A DNA stretch of 21,005 bases, from positions 1,861 to 22,865 of the forward strand of contig DDTL01000148.1 of assembly GCA_002344345.1 (NCBI GenBank). Reading direction: 5' to 3'. The DNA comes from Saprospiraceae bacterium UBA2365. Lineage in GTDB: Bacteria; Bacteroidota; Bacteroidia; Chitinophagales; Saprospiraceae. Shown in pieces: positions 8,196-15,122 of this stretch. How positions within the stretch are numbered: position 1 is the stretch's first letter; every line of letters begins with the position of its first letter. Made by a program: the position numbers and the translations under genes. The notes under the pieces were generated by a model. It searched no databases. It saw only the letters and a program-made list of their open reading frames with translations, and had not been told where the DNA came from.

Positions 8196-8501
8196 TATTT
8201 GTAATTATCCAGGTATTTTAGGCAAATAAAGGGAATGCATTCAGCAATTTTCCTTCATTGATGATGATTCATGCCCGCTCTTTTGGTTAAATGAAGCATT
8301 TTATCTTTTGAAACCCATTTCTTTAAATAAAACCTCAAAAGATTTTCAACAATTTTGAACCTGCCAGTCATCAGTTGTTTACTTTGCATTCAGACTAATA
8401 GAATTTGTTTTGATAACATTAATCTTTTCAAGTAGGCACTATCTTACATTTCCAACTATCTGATTACCTGATTGCCAATTTACCTGGATAATCAAAATAT
8501 A
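8196..8501. other. Intergenic region downstream of the DUF2202 gene
   Basis: About 300 bp between the MITE and the stop codon of the minus-strand DUF2202 gene. AT-rich. I see no gene and no convincing hairpin plus T-run that would end the long minus-strand operon. Confidence 0.5.
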
Positions 8502-9116
8502 TTATTCGTTGCAATATTCATGTGAACCTGAAAGTATGGAGTTATATTCCTCCGTAGTCATGAATTGTGGTATGTATTCATCGCCTGAATTGGTAATTCC
8601 TCTGACAAAGGCTCTCAAATGGTTTCTCGAACCGCATTCGAGGCTTTCATATACTTCTATGATATCAACTTTGTCTGTTGCCTGAATATATTCTTTCAGA
8701 TCAACAATATCCAGATCTTCTATGGTTGCTCCAACCTGTAATGCGTCTGCACTGCTTTGCCCGCCTAAAACAGTCAGTTCATTGTATAAAGATTGAAGCG
8801 CACTACTTACAAATTCACCTTCAGATAAAATGGTGTATCTCACTCCATACTTATCAAGTAAGGACGCAATGGCATTCATGTGGGTAGATTCGCTGTTTTT
8901 AATATTCCTGAATTGATTGAGATTCCATTTATATTCCAGATAAATATAAACGTCTCTGGCTAATTTTTCTTCCTCCAGCATATGTAACAAGCCAGTCAAT
9001 TCTTCTACCGTTAATTCGTCCCCATTGTTATCGTTGGTCACCTCAACTTTATCGCAGGAAACAAGTAAAAACTGGGCAAAAAACATCATCAAAATCAAAA
9101 ATGATAATTTTTTCAT
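8502..9116 (-). CDS. DUF2202 ferritin-like lipoprotein
   Basis: A 204-aa exported protein of the DUF2202 family, a ferritin-like four-helix bundle of unproven function. A lipoprotein signal ends in LLVSC with Cys21. Family hallmarks seen: LHMLEEEKLARDVYIYL (about 44-60), the ExxH pair E76/H79 (SESTHM), the VGATIEDLDIVDL block (128-140, E133), and CGSRNHLRAF (161-170, H166) followed by YIPQFMTTEEYNSIL. The Glu/His positions are what a diiron site would use, though metal binding is inferred. It begins 75 bp after the polyferredoxin stop on the same strand and is probably the last gene of that operon. Anchoring in the envelope beside an iron-sulfur protein suggests iron handling or oxidative protection. 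Confidence 0.88.
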   Translation of the reverse strand: MKKLSFLILMMFFAQFLLVSCDKVEVTNDNNGDELTVEELTGLLHMLEEEKLARDVYIYLEYKWNLNQFRNIKNSESTHMNAIASLLDKYGVRYTILSEGEFVSSALQSLYNELTVLGGQSSADALQVGATIEDLDIVDLKEYIQATDKVDIIEVYESLECGSRNHLRAFVRGITNSGDEYIPQFMTTEEYNSILSGSHEYCNE

Positions 9117-9191
9117 TTCATAAAATTTTATACGTTAATAAATATATAAGGTGAACTTAATTTTGAATAAATATTTACTCAAATAATTAAT

Positions 9192-10232
9192 TTATAATAG
9201 TTTATTTATAGCATCAAAACGACATATTTCTACACAATCCCCACAGATGATACACTTTTCTTCAAGGATTTCCGCTGTTTCAAGGTGACGGACCAAACCG
9301 TCAATGCCGTCAGGACATTTTTCGTAACAATCTCCGCAAGCGGTACATAAATCCTGGTTGATATAACTGAATGGCGCATTTTCGTCTTTGTATATGAATT
9401 CCAAAGCTCCATCCGGGCATACCGGCAAGCAGTCAGCGCAACCATCACAGAGATTTTGGTCAATAGAAGGCTCATGATAGTTTTCGTCTCCGGTCTTTTC
9501 AATCGCATCAAAAGTGCACGCGCTGTAACATTTACCACAATGTGTACAATTGGTTTGATCCAACTGCACTTTTGCCGGATTGATGGCATCATGTGGACAA
9601 ACAGGAACACATTTGCCACAGAATGTACACTTATCCATGTCTATGTGTGCCAATCCGTTGATCGTCGTGATCGCTCCTTCAGGACAAGCAGCAACACATT
9701 CATCGTTGCATTCCTTGTTTTGACATTTAGATCTGACAGAATATTCTTCCTTTTCGTAACTGATACAATTTCCTTCCGTTTTGCAGACATCCACACAATC
9801 TCCGCATCCGATGCAGGAATCTTCTTTAATGGTATAAATAGGAGTTGAAACACGGATGGCATTTTGAGGACACACAACTTCACATTTGCCGCATTCACTA
9901 CATTTTTCTATGTTGATCAAATAAATCTTCGAATTGATCTTTATGGCATTATAACTACATGAAGTTGAGCATTTTCCACAATCAATACACCATTCATTAT
10001 CAATAGAATAAGTAGATTTTTGTGCTAAAAGTATTGCATCAGGTCTACAATACGGCACACATTCTCCGCAACCATTACATAACCCGGGATCAATCTGATA
10101 AGGCAAAAATGGGCTTAAACCACCTTTGGTACAGGCATTAATTAAAGGCATAAAGCCGATCGCAATGCCTGTCTTTACTATATTTATGATAAACAATCTC
10201 CGGTCTTTCAGTTTATTACCTTGTGAATTCAT
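9192..10232 (-). CDS. Exported polyferredoxin with ten [4Fe-4S] motifs, probable lipoprotein
   Basis: An electron-carrier protein built almost wholly of ferredoxin repeats. From Met at 10232 (346 aa) the motifs start near residues 52, 82, 111, 140, 170, 202, 229, 262, 296 and 327. Nine are canonical CxxCxxCxxxC; the fifth is the variant CQNKECNDECVAAC (C-x4-C-x3-C-x3-C). Spacing is 27-34 residues, so five bacterial 2[4Fe-4S] modules in a row could form a chain of ten clusters. The N-terminus has a twin-arginine-like DRRLFI followed by a hydrophobic run and LINAC (Cys34), suggesting export of the folded protein and perhaps lipidation. The chosen ATG lies 10 bp after the stop of the barrel gene; an ATG at 10265 would add 11 residues and overlap it. 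Function of the assembled wire is inferred. Confidence 0.88.
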   Translation of the reverse strand: MNSQGNKLKDRRLFIINIVKTGIAIGFMPLINACTKGGLSPFLPYQIDPGLCNGCGECVPYCRPDAILLAQKSTYSIDNEWCIDCGKCSTSCSYNAIKINSKIYLINIEKCSECGKCEVVCPQNAIRVSTPIYTIKEDSCIGCGDCVDVCKTEGNCISYEKEEYSVRSKCQNKECNDECVAACPEGAITTINGLAHIDMDKCTFCGKCVPVCPHDAINPAKVQLDQTNCTHCGKCYSACTFDAIEKTGDENYHEPSIDQNLCDGCADCLPVCPDGALEFIYKDENAPFSYINQDLCTACGDCYEKCPDGIDGLVRHLETAEILEEKCIICGDCVEICRFDAINKLL

Positions 10233-10242
10233 CTGATAAAAT

Positions 10243-11604
10243 TTAAAATGCATACCTGACTTCAAGTTTTGCCATCCAATAATTTTTTTCCAAAAGCTCA
10301 GATGAAATAAAACTGAAAATTGAGGTTAATAAAAAATGAGAATGTATTTTTCCACCTATTTGAAAATCAAGTTCCTGCGCCCGATGATCTTTCAATTGCT
10401 TCACAATGTTCAATTGAGTGTATATCTTCCATTTACTCTTGAAATGATGCCTGGCTGATAATGCCAGAAGCGGAAGGTCCATTGCGTCTAAACGCATCAC
10501 TTCACCCATGAACAAATTGGAAAAAGCCGGATAAAAATGGGCGGATGAGTCAATATTTATTTTATCCAGATAGGAGAGTCCCAGTTTTGTCACTGCTCCG
10601 TTGTTCCAAAAATGCTCTTTTTCCAATCCGAGCCAGTATGCAATGGCATGATCATTTAATATGTACTGGTCGACAACTTCGAGATGGAACTTGGTCTCAA
10701 ACCATGTTTTAAAACCGGCATGAAAACCTGTGTAATATTTGTACTCATGGAATCCTGAACCGAACTCTTCATAGAAGAAAATTCCGGCTTGTTCCGGCTG
10801 AAAAACAGCTGACCTGGATTTATTCTCAGAGATCAGTCCACTTTCAAATTCATCGGTTTGTTCAAACTCATCGGTTTGTTCAAATTCACCTAATGCATCC
10901 TTTACATTTGCAGAAGTCAAATTGAAGGCATTGGCACGATCTTTTTTCCAAATAAAAGATAGTGTTCCAAAATTTGTTTCTCCCGGGATGTCTCCTGTAA
11001 AATTAAACTGACTCCTGTGAAGTATGTTGTAAATGTGCCGGTTTCCGCAGACATCACCAAATCTTGATAATCTGTTGGTGACAGTGCCTGCTGCACCAAA
11101 TGCATTGAATTGGCCAACTTGTTTGCTGCCGGAGATTCCTAACATTCTTTCATTGAACAGAAAATAGTCCGGTGTTTCCATCGATTGTACTCCCAGTTTA
11201 ATGAAATCATTTTTGTCACCGTAAGTATAAAAGAGTTCTCTGAATCCAAAGTGCGCCGGCTTGGGCCTGTTGAACTCTGTGTAATTTGTTTGAATTTCTT
11301 CACCATCAGGATTGCTTCCTGAATTATACCATCCTTTCCAGGCGCCTTCAAAATAAAACTGGTGTTTTTTGATCGAATAGTCTATTGCGCCATATATTTG
11401 AAGGTTCCCGATTTTACGTTCATTTAGTATTGCTCCGCTACCAGATAATTCCAGACCCAAACTCAATGGGCTGCTTCTCACTGTATGTAAATGTGCTCCT
11501 AAAATGGATCGGCAGTCAACCTGTGCAGAAATGGCCATCGATCCACTCATCAATAATAAAGTGATAATGAAATTAACTACGGGTACAAACAGACGTGGAT
11601 GCAT
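10243..11604 (-). CDS. Outer-membrane β-barrel protein, unknown specificity
   Basis: A 453-aa protein from the Met at 11604, with a clear signal peptide (hydrophobic FVPVVNFIITLLLMSGSM, then AISAQ as cleavage site). The rest alternates short amphipathic strands with aromatic girdle residues (for example IYGAIDYSIKKHQFYFEGAW) and ends in KLEVRYAF, a C-terminal Phe typical of barrels recognised by the BAM machinery. I do not recognise a porin family. An internal 6-residue tandem repeat EFEQTD-EFEQTD lies in what is probably an extracellular or periplasmic loop. The next Met upstream (11652) would add 16 residues ahead of the signal; even with the later start it overlaps the NapH-like gene by 32 bp, suggesting translational coupling. 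Position between the membrane iron-sulfur protein and the polyferredoxin suggests a sheath or docking partner. Confidence 0.72.
   Translation of the reverse strand: MHPRLFVPVVNFIITLLLMSGSMAISAQVDCRSILGAHLHTVRSSPLSLGLELSGSGAILNERKIGNLQIYGAIDYSIKKHQFYFEGAWKGWYNSGSNPDGEEIQTNYTEFNRPKPAHFGFRELFYTYGDKNDFIKLGVQSMETPDYFLFNERMLGISGSKQVGQFNAFGAAGTVTNRLSRFGDVCGNRHIYNILHRSQFNFTGDIPGETNFGTLSFIWKKDRANAFNLTSANVKDALGEFEQTDEFEQTDEFESGLISENKSRSAVFQPEQAGIFFYEEFGSGFHEYKYYTGFHAGFKTWFETKFHLEVVDQYILNDHAIAYWLGLEKEHFWNNGAVTKLGLSYLDKINIDSSAHFYPAFSNLFMGEVMRLDAMDLPLLALSARHHFKSKWKIYTQLNIVKQLKDHRAQELDFQIGGKIHSHFLLTSIFSFISSELLEKNYWMAKLEVRYAF
10843..10888 (-). repeat. 18-bp tandem repeat inside the β-barrel gene
   Basis: Two 18-bp units (10843-10860 and 10861-10878, one mismatch) and a 10-bp partial third unit encode EFEQTD-EFEQTD-EFE. 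The unit keeps the frame, so copy-number change by slippage would lengthen or shorten an acidic loop without breaking the gene. Confidence 0.85.
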
Positions 11605-12640
11605 ATTTTTTTGTATTTCTGACGAAATGCATACTGCCTTTTTTGCAATCACTCACGCAATTTCCACAGGCAATGCATTCCTGGTTATCAATCTTACTGA
11701 TTTTGTTATCTCTGGTAATGGCATTTATCGCACAGGAACTGTCGCAGACGTTGCATCCGGAGCAACCGGAAGTGGGCGCCAATATGGATGCACCAGGTAT
11801 TTTGGCGACCCAACCAAGGATCAACCCGATAGGACAAACCGTCTTGCAAAATGGTCGGTGCATGAAGTAGGATGAAATCAGCAACAATCCCAACAGGATC
11901 CAACCGGTGATATTCGCTGAATACAGATTGAAAGCGACCTTAAAAGGATCAATGGTCTTGAATAGATTGGTCCTCGTGATCAGTATCTGAACGATCAGGG
12001 CAATTAAAAATACAATCCTGATCCAACGCATGACCTTCTGCGCTCTTTCTGACTGAAGGATCTTTATTTTTCCCGGGAGATACAAAAACTCTTGCAAGGC
12101 TCCCAAATGGCAAACCCATCCACACCACACCTTTCCGACCAGATAGGTCACGATGATCAGTCCCAAAAACCAGATCATACCGGTCCAGTGAAAGCTGATG
12201 CCCGCTATAGCAAATATCACATGATGCAGGCTCATGACAGGGCAGGGACAACCCCCGACATAAAATCCCAAAACCACCAGAGAAATTATAAGGATCAACC
12301 CCCTGAGATTTCTTGTTTTCTGATATCTGACCAAAAAACCCGAGATCAATGTGATGCCCAGCGCACCTAAAACCCACCAAAGCTGCGAATGATCCTTTTT
12401 GGATTTACAGCCTGAACCTGATCCATTATGAGTTTCCGCGCTACCTTCTGCTTCACTGAAAGCTGAAAATTCATCACCTGTTTCAGCGCCTTCTTCAAAA
12501 TCCTCAAAGACTTCTTCCTGATTTAATGTGTCTGTGGATTCTGTAAAAGGTTCAAATTCGTCTTGTCCCGTGAGGGGACGAAATCCCGAAATCAGGAAGA
12601 ATGCTATCAGGATAATTGCTACATTTAGCTTCAGTTTCAT
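11573..12640 (-). CDS. NapH/CcoG-like polytopic membrane protein with two [4Fe-4S] clusters
   Basis: An inner-membrane electron-transfer protein. The order is a signal peptide or TM (1-25), an unusual acidic, probably periplasmic segment (27-75, rich in Glu/Asp/Ser), TM helices near 87-104 and 113-130, GGCPCPVMSLHH (131-140), a long hydrophobic stretch at 141-169, CGWVCHLGALQE (C173, C177), further helices at about 206-222 and 242-260, HRPFCKTVCPIG (C265, C269), then two ferredoxin motifs CSGCNVCDSSC (293-303) and CIACGNCVSDC (322-332). The paired CxxxC motifs plus C-terminal ferredoxin domain are the known pattern of NapH, NosR and CcoG relatives, which oxidise quinol or relay electrons across the membrane. 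The acidic segment and CPC motif are not usual features. It starts 7 bp after the preceding gene. Whether the clusters face cytoplasm or periplasm is not shown. Confidence 0.82.
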   Translation of the reverse strand: MKLKLNVAIILIAFFLISGFRPLTGQDEFEPFTESTDTLNQEEVFEDFEEGAETGDEFSAFSEAEGSAETHNGSGSGCKSKKDHSQLWWVLGALGITLISGFLVRYQKTRNLRGLILIISLVVLGFYVGGCPCPVMSLHHVIFAIAGISFHWTGMIWFLGLIIVTYLVGKVWCGWVCHLGALQEFLYLPGKIKILQSERAQKVMRWIRIVFLIALIVQILITRTNLFKTIDPFKVAFNLYSANITGWILLGLLLISSYFMHRPFCKTVCPIGLILGWVAKIPGASILAPTSGCSGCNVCDSSCAINAITRDNKISKIDNQECIACGNCVSDCKKGSMHFVRNTKKYASTSVCTRS

Positions 12641-12647
12641 AACCGGA

Positions 12648-13022
12648 CTATTTTACTTTAAAACTGATAGTGCCGCTTCCTCCATCTTTATCGCAAGATC
12701 GCAATGCAGACATATTGCAGTTTCCTTTGGCATCTGGTTCAACCACCAGTTTGAACTTTCTTTCATATTCGTTGGGATTGGTTTCTGTCCATTTGGTAGC
12801 CCCCGCAACTTTCAATCCACTGAAATTGAATTTTACTTCATTCAGCGTTTCATTACAAACTCTATGCGATAGCTTCATGGTAACAACAACAATGATTTCA
12901 TCTCCGACTTTGTAAACTTCCTTTACTTCACCCTGAACTTTGAAAATAAAATCACAGGCTTTGGATTGAAATGAAACAGTTGTTGCCAGAACAAAAAAGA
13001 GAATTTTTAATACAATTTTCAT
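12648..13022 (-). CDS. Small exported cysteine-containing protein, unknown
   Basis: A 124-aa protein with a clean signal peptide (MKIVLKILFFVLATTVSF, cleavage near SKA before Cys23). The mature part is mostly alternating β-strand-like sequence (EVKEVYKVGDEIIVVVTMK) with four cysteines, C23, C56, C102 and C110, which could form two disulfides or a metal site. It resembles a small β-sandwich. I do not recognise the family. It is followed 7 bp later by the NapH-like gene, so it belongs to the iron-sulfur operon and may be its periplasmic partner. The 82-bp gap upstream leaves room for an internal promoter. Confidence 0.75.
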   Translation of the reverse strand: MKIVLKILFFVLATTVSFQSKACDFIFKVQGEVKEVYKVGDEIIVVVTMKLSHRVCNETLNEVKFNFSGLKVAGATKWTETNPNEYERKFKLVVEPDAKGNCNMSALRSCDKDGGSGTISFKVK

Positions 13023-13104
13023 CGTTAATTTATTTATGCTTTAATTAATAGCTTGATGACCTGTCAATTGAACTATTTGTAATATATGCAGGCATCATTA
13101 CTTT

Positions 13105-13692
13105 TCATTGGTTAAATTCTTCAAAAACAGTGGTATCTGATTGCGAAGCCGGATTTAATGATTCTGTTTGCTCAATCTGATCAGCTGGTCTGTGGTCGTG
13201 ATGTACAGGAGTTTTTGCAAAGCCTTCCGAAGTCAGCATGGCTTCAAATATTTCACTCATTTTAGGTTTTTGGTCTTCTTCCAATACAGACAGCATATTG
13301 AAGTAATAGTCAAAAGTAAGTTCTTTTAATTTGCAGTGTTTAGCGCCCAAGTCTGCTGCCAGTTTGTCATATTTTTGACGGTCCGGCTCTGTAGATTTGA
13401 ATATTTCAAGCATTTCAGCCCGGATGCCCTGCATATCATCCAGTATTCCATTTGCTTTGCGATTATATTGCCTTCTGAATTTCCTGAATTGGTCTGTCTG
13501 GCTGCCGCTGAGATTCAACTCACCGTTGATGTAACGGCCCAGTTTTTCGTTGGGTAGCTCCATCCTGTATCTCAGTACATTTCTGTCACGGTCGATATGT
13601 TTTTGGTAAACCATGATCGTTGCGACATTGGTACCCAACAGGAAAAAAACGAAAATGATCAATATGGTTTTAAGATGCTTCATAAAGTCCAT
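13105..13692 (-). CDS. CnrX/Spy-like periplasmic heavy-metal sensor
   Basis: A 195-aa protein with one N-terminal TM/anchor (8-28, IILIIFVFFLLG-type) and a periplasmic helical domain. The helix LSGSQTDQFRKFRRQYNRK (61-79) and the later EEDQKPKMSEIFEAML (138-153) resemble the LTxxQ-type motifs of Spy/CpxP/CnrX proteins, known for metal sensing or chaperoning. AKHCKLKELTFDYY has His119-Cys120, and a tail HHDH at 164-167 is a possible metal ligand set. Its start is 2 bp after the anti-sigma stop (TAA-TT-ATG), so the two are translated together. By analogy with CnrYXH, it would sense metal in the periplasm and act on the anti-sigma factor. The metal cannot be told from the sequence. Confidence 0.75.
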   Translation of the reverse strand: MDFMKHLKTILIIFVFFLLGTNVATIMVYQKHIDRDRNVLRYRMELPNEKLGRYINGELNLSGSQTDQFRKFRRQYNRKANGILDDMQGIRAEMLEIFKSTEPDRQKYDKLAADLGAKHCKLKELTFDYYFNMLSVLEEDQKPKMSEIFEAMLTSEGFAKTPVHHDHRPADQIEQTESLNPASQSDTTVFEEFNQ

Positions 13693-13694
13693 AA

Positions 13695-14114
13695 TTAATA
13701 TGACGTAAATTGATAGGTACTCTCGAGTTGCACATCATTGAATACATCGTTCAATCCGATCTCTGCCGCGACTATTTCAGTTTTGGTGATGGTCAGTTTA
13801 CCTATCACTATACCTGCCATCAAACCCATCACAAGGCTGGCAGCAATGGTATATCCCGCCGGTTGCCACCACATGACTACTTGCTTTTCATTTGACATCC
13901 GGGCTTTCATCCGTGTAAAAAGATATGGTTTTGGAGTTTCTTCCTGCATTGATTTCAGTTCTTTGTCCAAAACGACCAACCATTCGAGTTGTTTCCGGCA
14001 TGCTTCACATGTGGAAAGATGCTTTGAAACAAGATCTCTTTCCATTCCTGAAAGTGTGTTTTCCAGATAAGCTGGCAATTTTTTTTGAGTTGCTTTGCAA
14101 TCCATTTTTTTCAT
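13695..14114 (-). CDS. Zinc-finger (zf-HC2) anti-sigma factor
   Basis: A 139-aa membrane anti-sigma factor. The N-terminal cytoplasmic domain has the ZAS zinc motif H-x3-C-x2-C in VSKHLSTCEACRKQ (H32, C36, C39), with Cys6 as a possible fourth ligand. One TM helix (about 86-106, AGYTIAASLVMGLMAGIVIG) is followed by a short periplasmic tail of about 30 residues. It would hold the ECF sigma encoded divergently 151 bp away until a periplasmic signal, probably relayed by the CnrX-like protein, releases it. Met4 is an alternative start. Confidence 0.87.
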   Translation of the reverse strand: MKKMDCKATQKKLPAYLENTLSGMERDLVSKHLSTCEACRKQLEWLVVLDKELKSMQEETPKPYLFTRMKARMSNEKQVVMWWQPAGYTIAASLVMGLMAGIVIGKLTITKTEIVAAEIGLNDVFNDVQLESTYQFTSY

Positions 14115-14265
14115 TTTTGTTGTACATTTGACAACAGGACTTTCAAAAACTTGCGCTTTTTCATCACTTTTTTTTATTTCATGCGCAAGTTTATCCTTCC
14201 TTAAGTGTCAAATAGCCGTAAATGTCAAAGTTGACAAGCGTTAATTAAGCGGATGGACTAAATGC
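14115..14265. promoter_or_regulatory. Divergent control region between anti-sigma and sigma genes
   Basis: 151 bp with unusual symmetry. A perfect 10-bp inverted repeat AAACTTGCGC (14147-14156) / GCGCAAGTTT (14183-14192) is separated by 26 bp. The hexamer TTGACA or its complement occurs four times: 14128-14133, 14206-14211, 14223-14228 and 14231-14236. The last two form a palindrome TGTCAA-AG-TTGACA. These are candidate operator or promoter elements for autoregulation of both units. I could not assign -35/-10 pairs confidently; the hexamer at 14231 is only 30 bp from the sigma ATG. Confidence 0.5.
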
Positions 14266-14871
14266 ATGATGGCAAAAACTTTCGATAGCGATGATTTATG
14301 GTTGGAGGCGCTCAATTCGGGTGATGATGAAGCATTCAGACTACTGGTTGACAGGTTTCAGGATAAAATATTCAGAACCTGTCTGAGCATAGTGAATGAC
14401 CGGGACGATGCAGATGATCTGACACAGGAAGTTTTTATTGAGGCATTCCGGTCCATCCGGTCTTTTAAATCTCAATCGACCTTATCTACCTGGCTTTACC
14501 GGATTGCGGTCAACAAATCCCTTAATTTTTTGCGCTCCGCAAAACGGAAAGCATTTTTACAAACGCTTGGCCTGCTTCATATACCCGATATTCCGGAGGA
14601 GCCGGTAAATTTCGATGCTGAACATGAATCCCTGGTTTTGAAACACCAAAAAAAGCTGATCTGGCAAGCCATCCGGTCATTACCGGAAAAACAGAAAGCT
14701 GCTTTTATTTTGCACAAAATCACGGGATTGAGTTATGCTGAGATCGCACAAACCTTACAGATTTCACTGCCATCTGTTGAATCCCTCATCTTTCGCGCCA
14801 AACGAAATCTGCAGAAAAGATTGAGCAGGGGATTAAAGGAAGTAGCCCAGATTTCCAGAATAGCATTTTAG
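14266..14871 (+). CDS. ECF (sigma-70 family) RNA polymerase sigma factor
   Basis: A 201-aa extracytoplasmic-function sigma factor. The sigma-2 region spans about 23-90, with DDADDLTQEVFIEAFRSI (region 2.2/2.3-like) and TLSTWLYRIAVNKSLNFLR (2.4, -10 recognition). The sigma-4 region spans about 132-186, with IRSLPEKQKAAFILHKITG and the helix-turn-helix LSYAEIAQTLQISLPSVESL that reads the -35 box. No extra C-terminal domain. It is divergent from, and 151 bp away from, the anti-sigma and sensor genes, so it is the likely activator of the iron-sulfur cluster to its left. The ORF begins ATGATG; the second ATG may be the real start. Confidence 0.92.
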   Translation: MMAKTFDSDDLWLEALNSGDDEAFRLLVDRFQDKIFRTCLSIVNDRDDADDLTQEVFIEAFRSIRSFKSQSTLSTWLYRIAVNKSLNFLRSAKRKAFLQTLGLLHIPDIPEEPVNFDAEHESLVLKHQKKLIWQAIRSLPEKQKAAFILHKITGLSYAEIAQTLQISLPSVESLIFRAKRNLQKRLSRGLKEVAQISRIAF

Positions 14872-14958
14872 AAAGCCTGTTTTTATTAGAATTTCCCATA
14901 TTGATAAAAGATTTCTCACCAGCACAGGCTGGTTCGAAATGATGGTTTGTGCATAGGC

Positions 14959-15003
14959 AAAAAAAAACGGGTACTGGAGGCGAATTCGCAGCCAGTACCC
15001 GTT
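14959..15003 (-). terminator. Strong intrinsic terminator of the small barrel gene
   Basis: A perfect 12-bp stem (14966-14977 with 14992-15003) encloses AG-GCGAATTCGC-AG, so the hairpin can continue through two tandem A·G mismatches and a GCG/CGC stem capped by AATT. On the minus strand it is followed directly by a run of nine T (14959-14967, partly within the stem), about 120 nt after the stop at 15123. It also sits past the convergent sigma gene, and so separates the two units. Confidence 0.8.
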
Positions 15004-15122
15004 CCAAATCAATTCACTTTTCATTCCATACACCACACCTTGCACCTGATTGAAAAAGATCCGATCGCAAAGAATGATCTTACATATTTTAAATCATTTA
15101 CAAAAATAACTTCCTTCAGATG

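Noticed and set aside
9230..9898. Alternative minus-strand and plus-strand ORFs across the polyferredoxin gene
   Set aside because: Frame-shifted shadows of the regular cysteine repeats; the ten motifs fix the correct frame.
11949..12380. 143-codon minus-strand ORF inside the NapH-like gene
   Set aside because: Out-of-frame overlap with a protein that has clear membrane helices and cluster motifs.
14918..14933. Terminator of the sigma gene (ACCAGC-acag-GCTGGT)
   Set aside because: A 6-bp stem with no T-run after it; the stronger nearby hairpin is oriented for the opposite strand.
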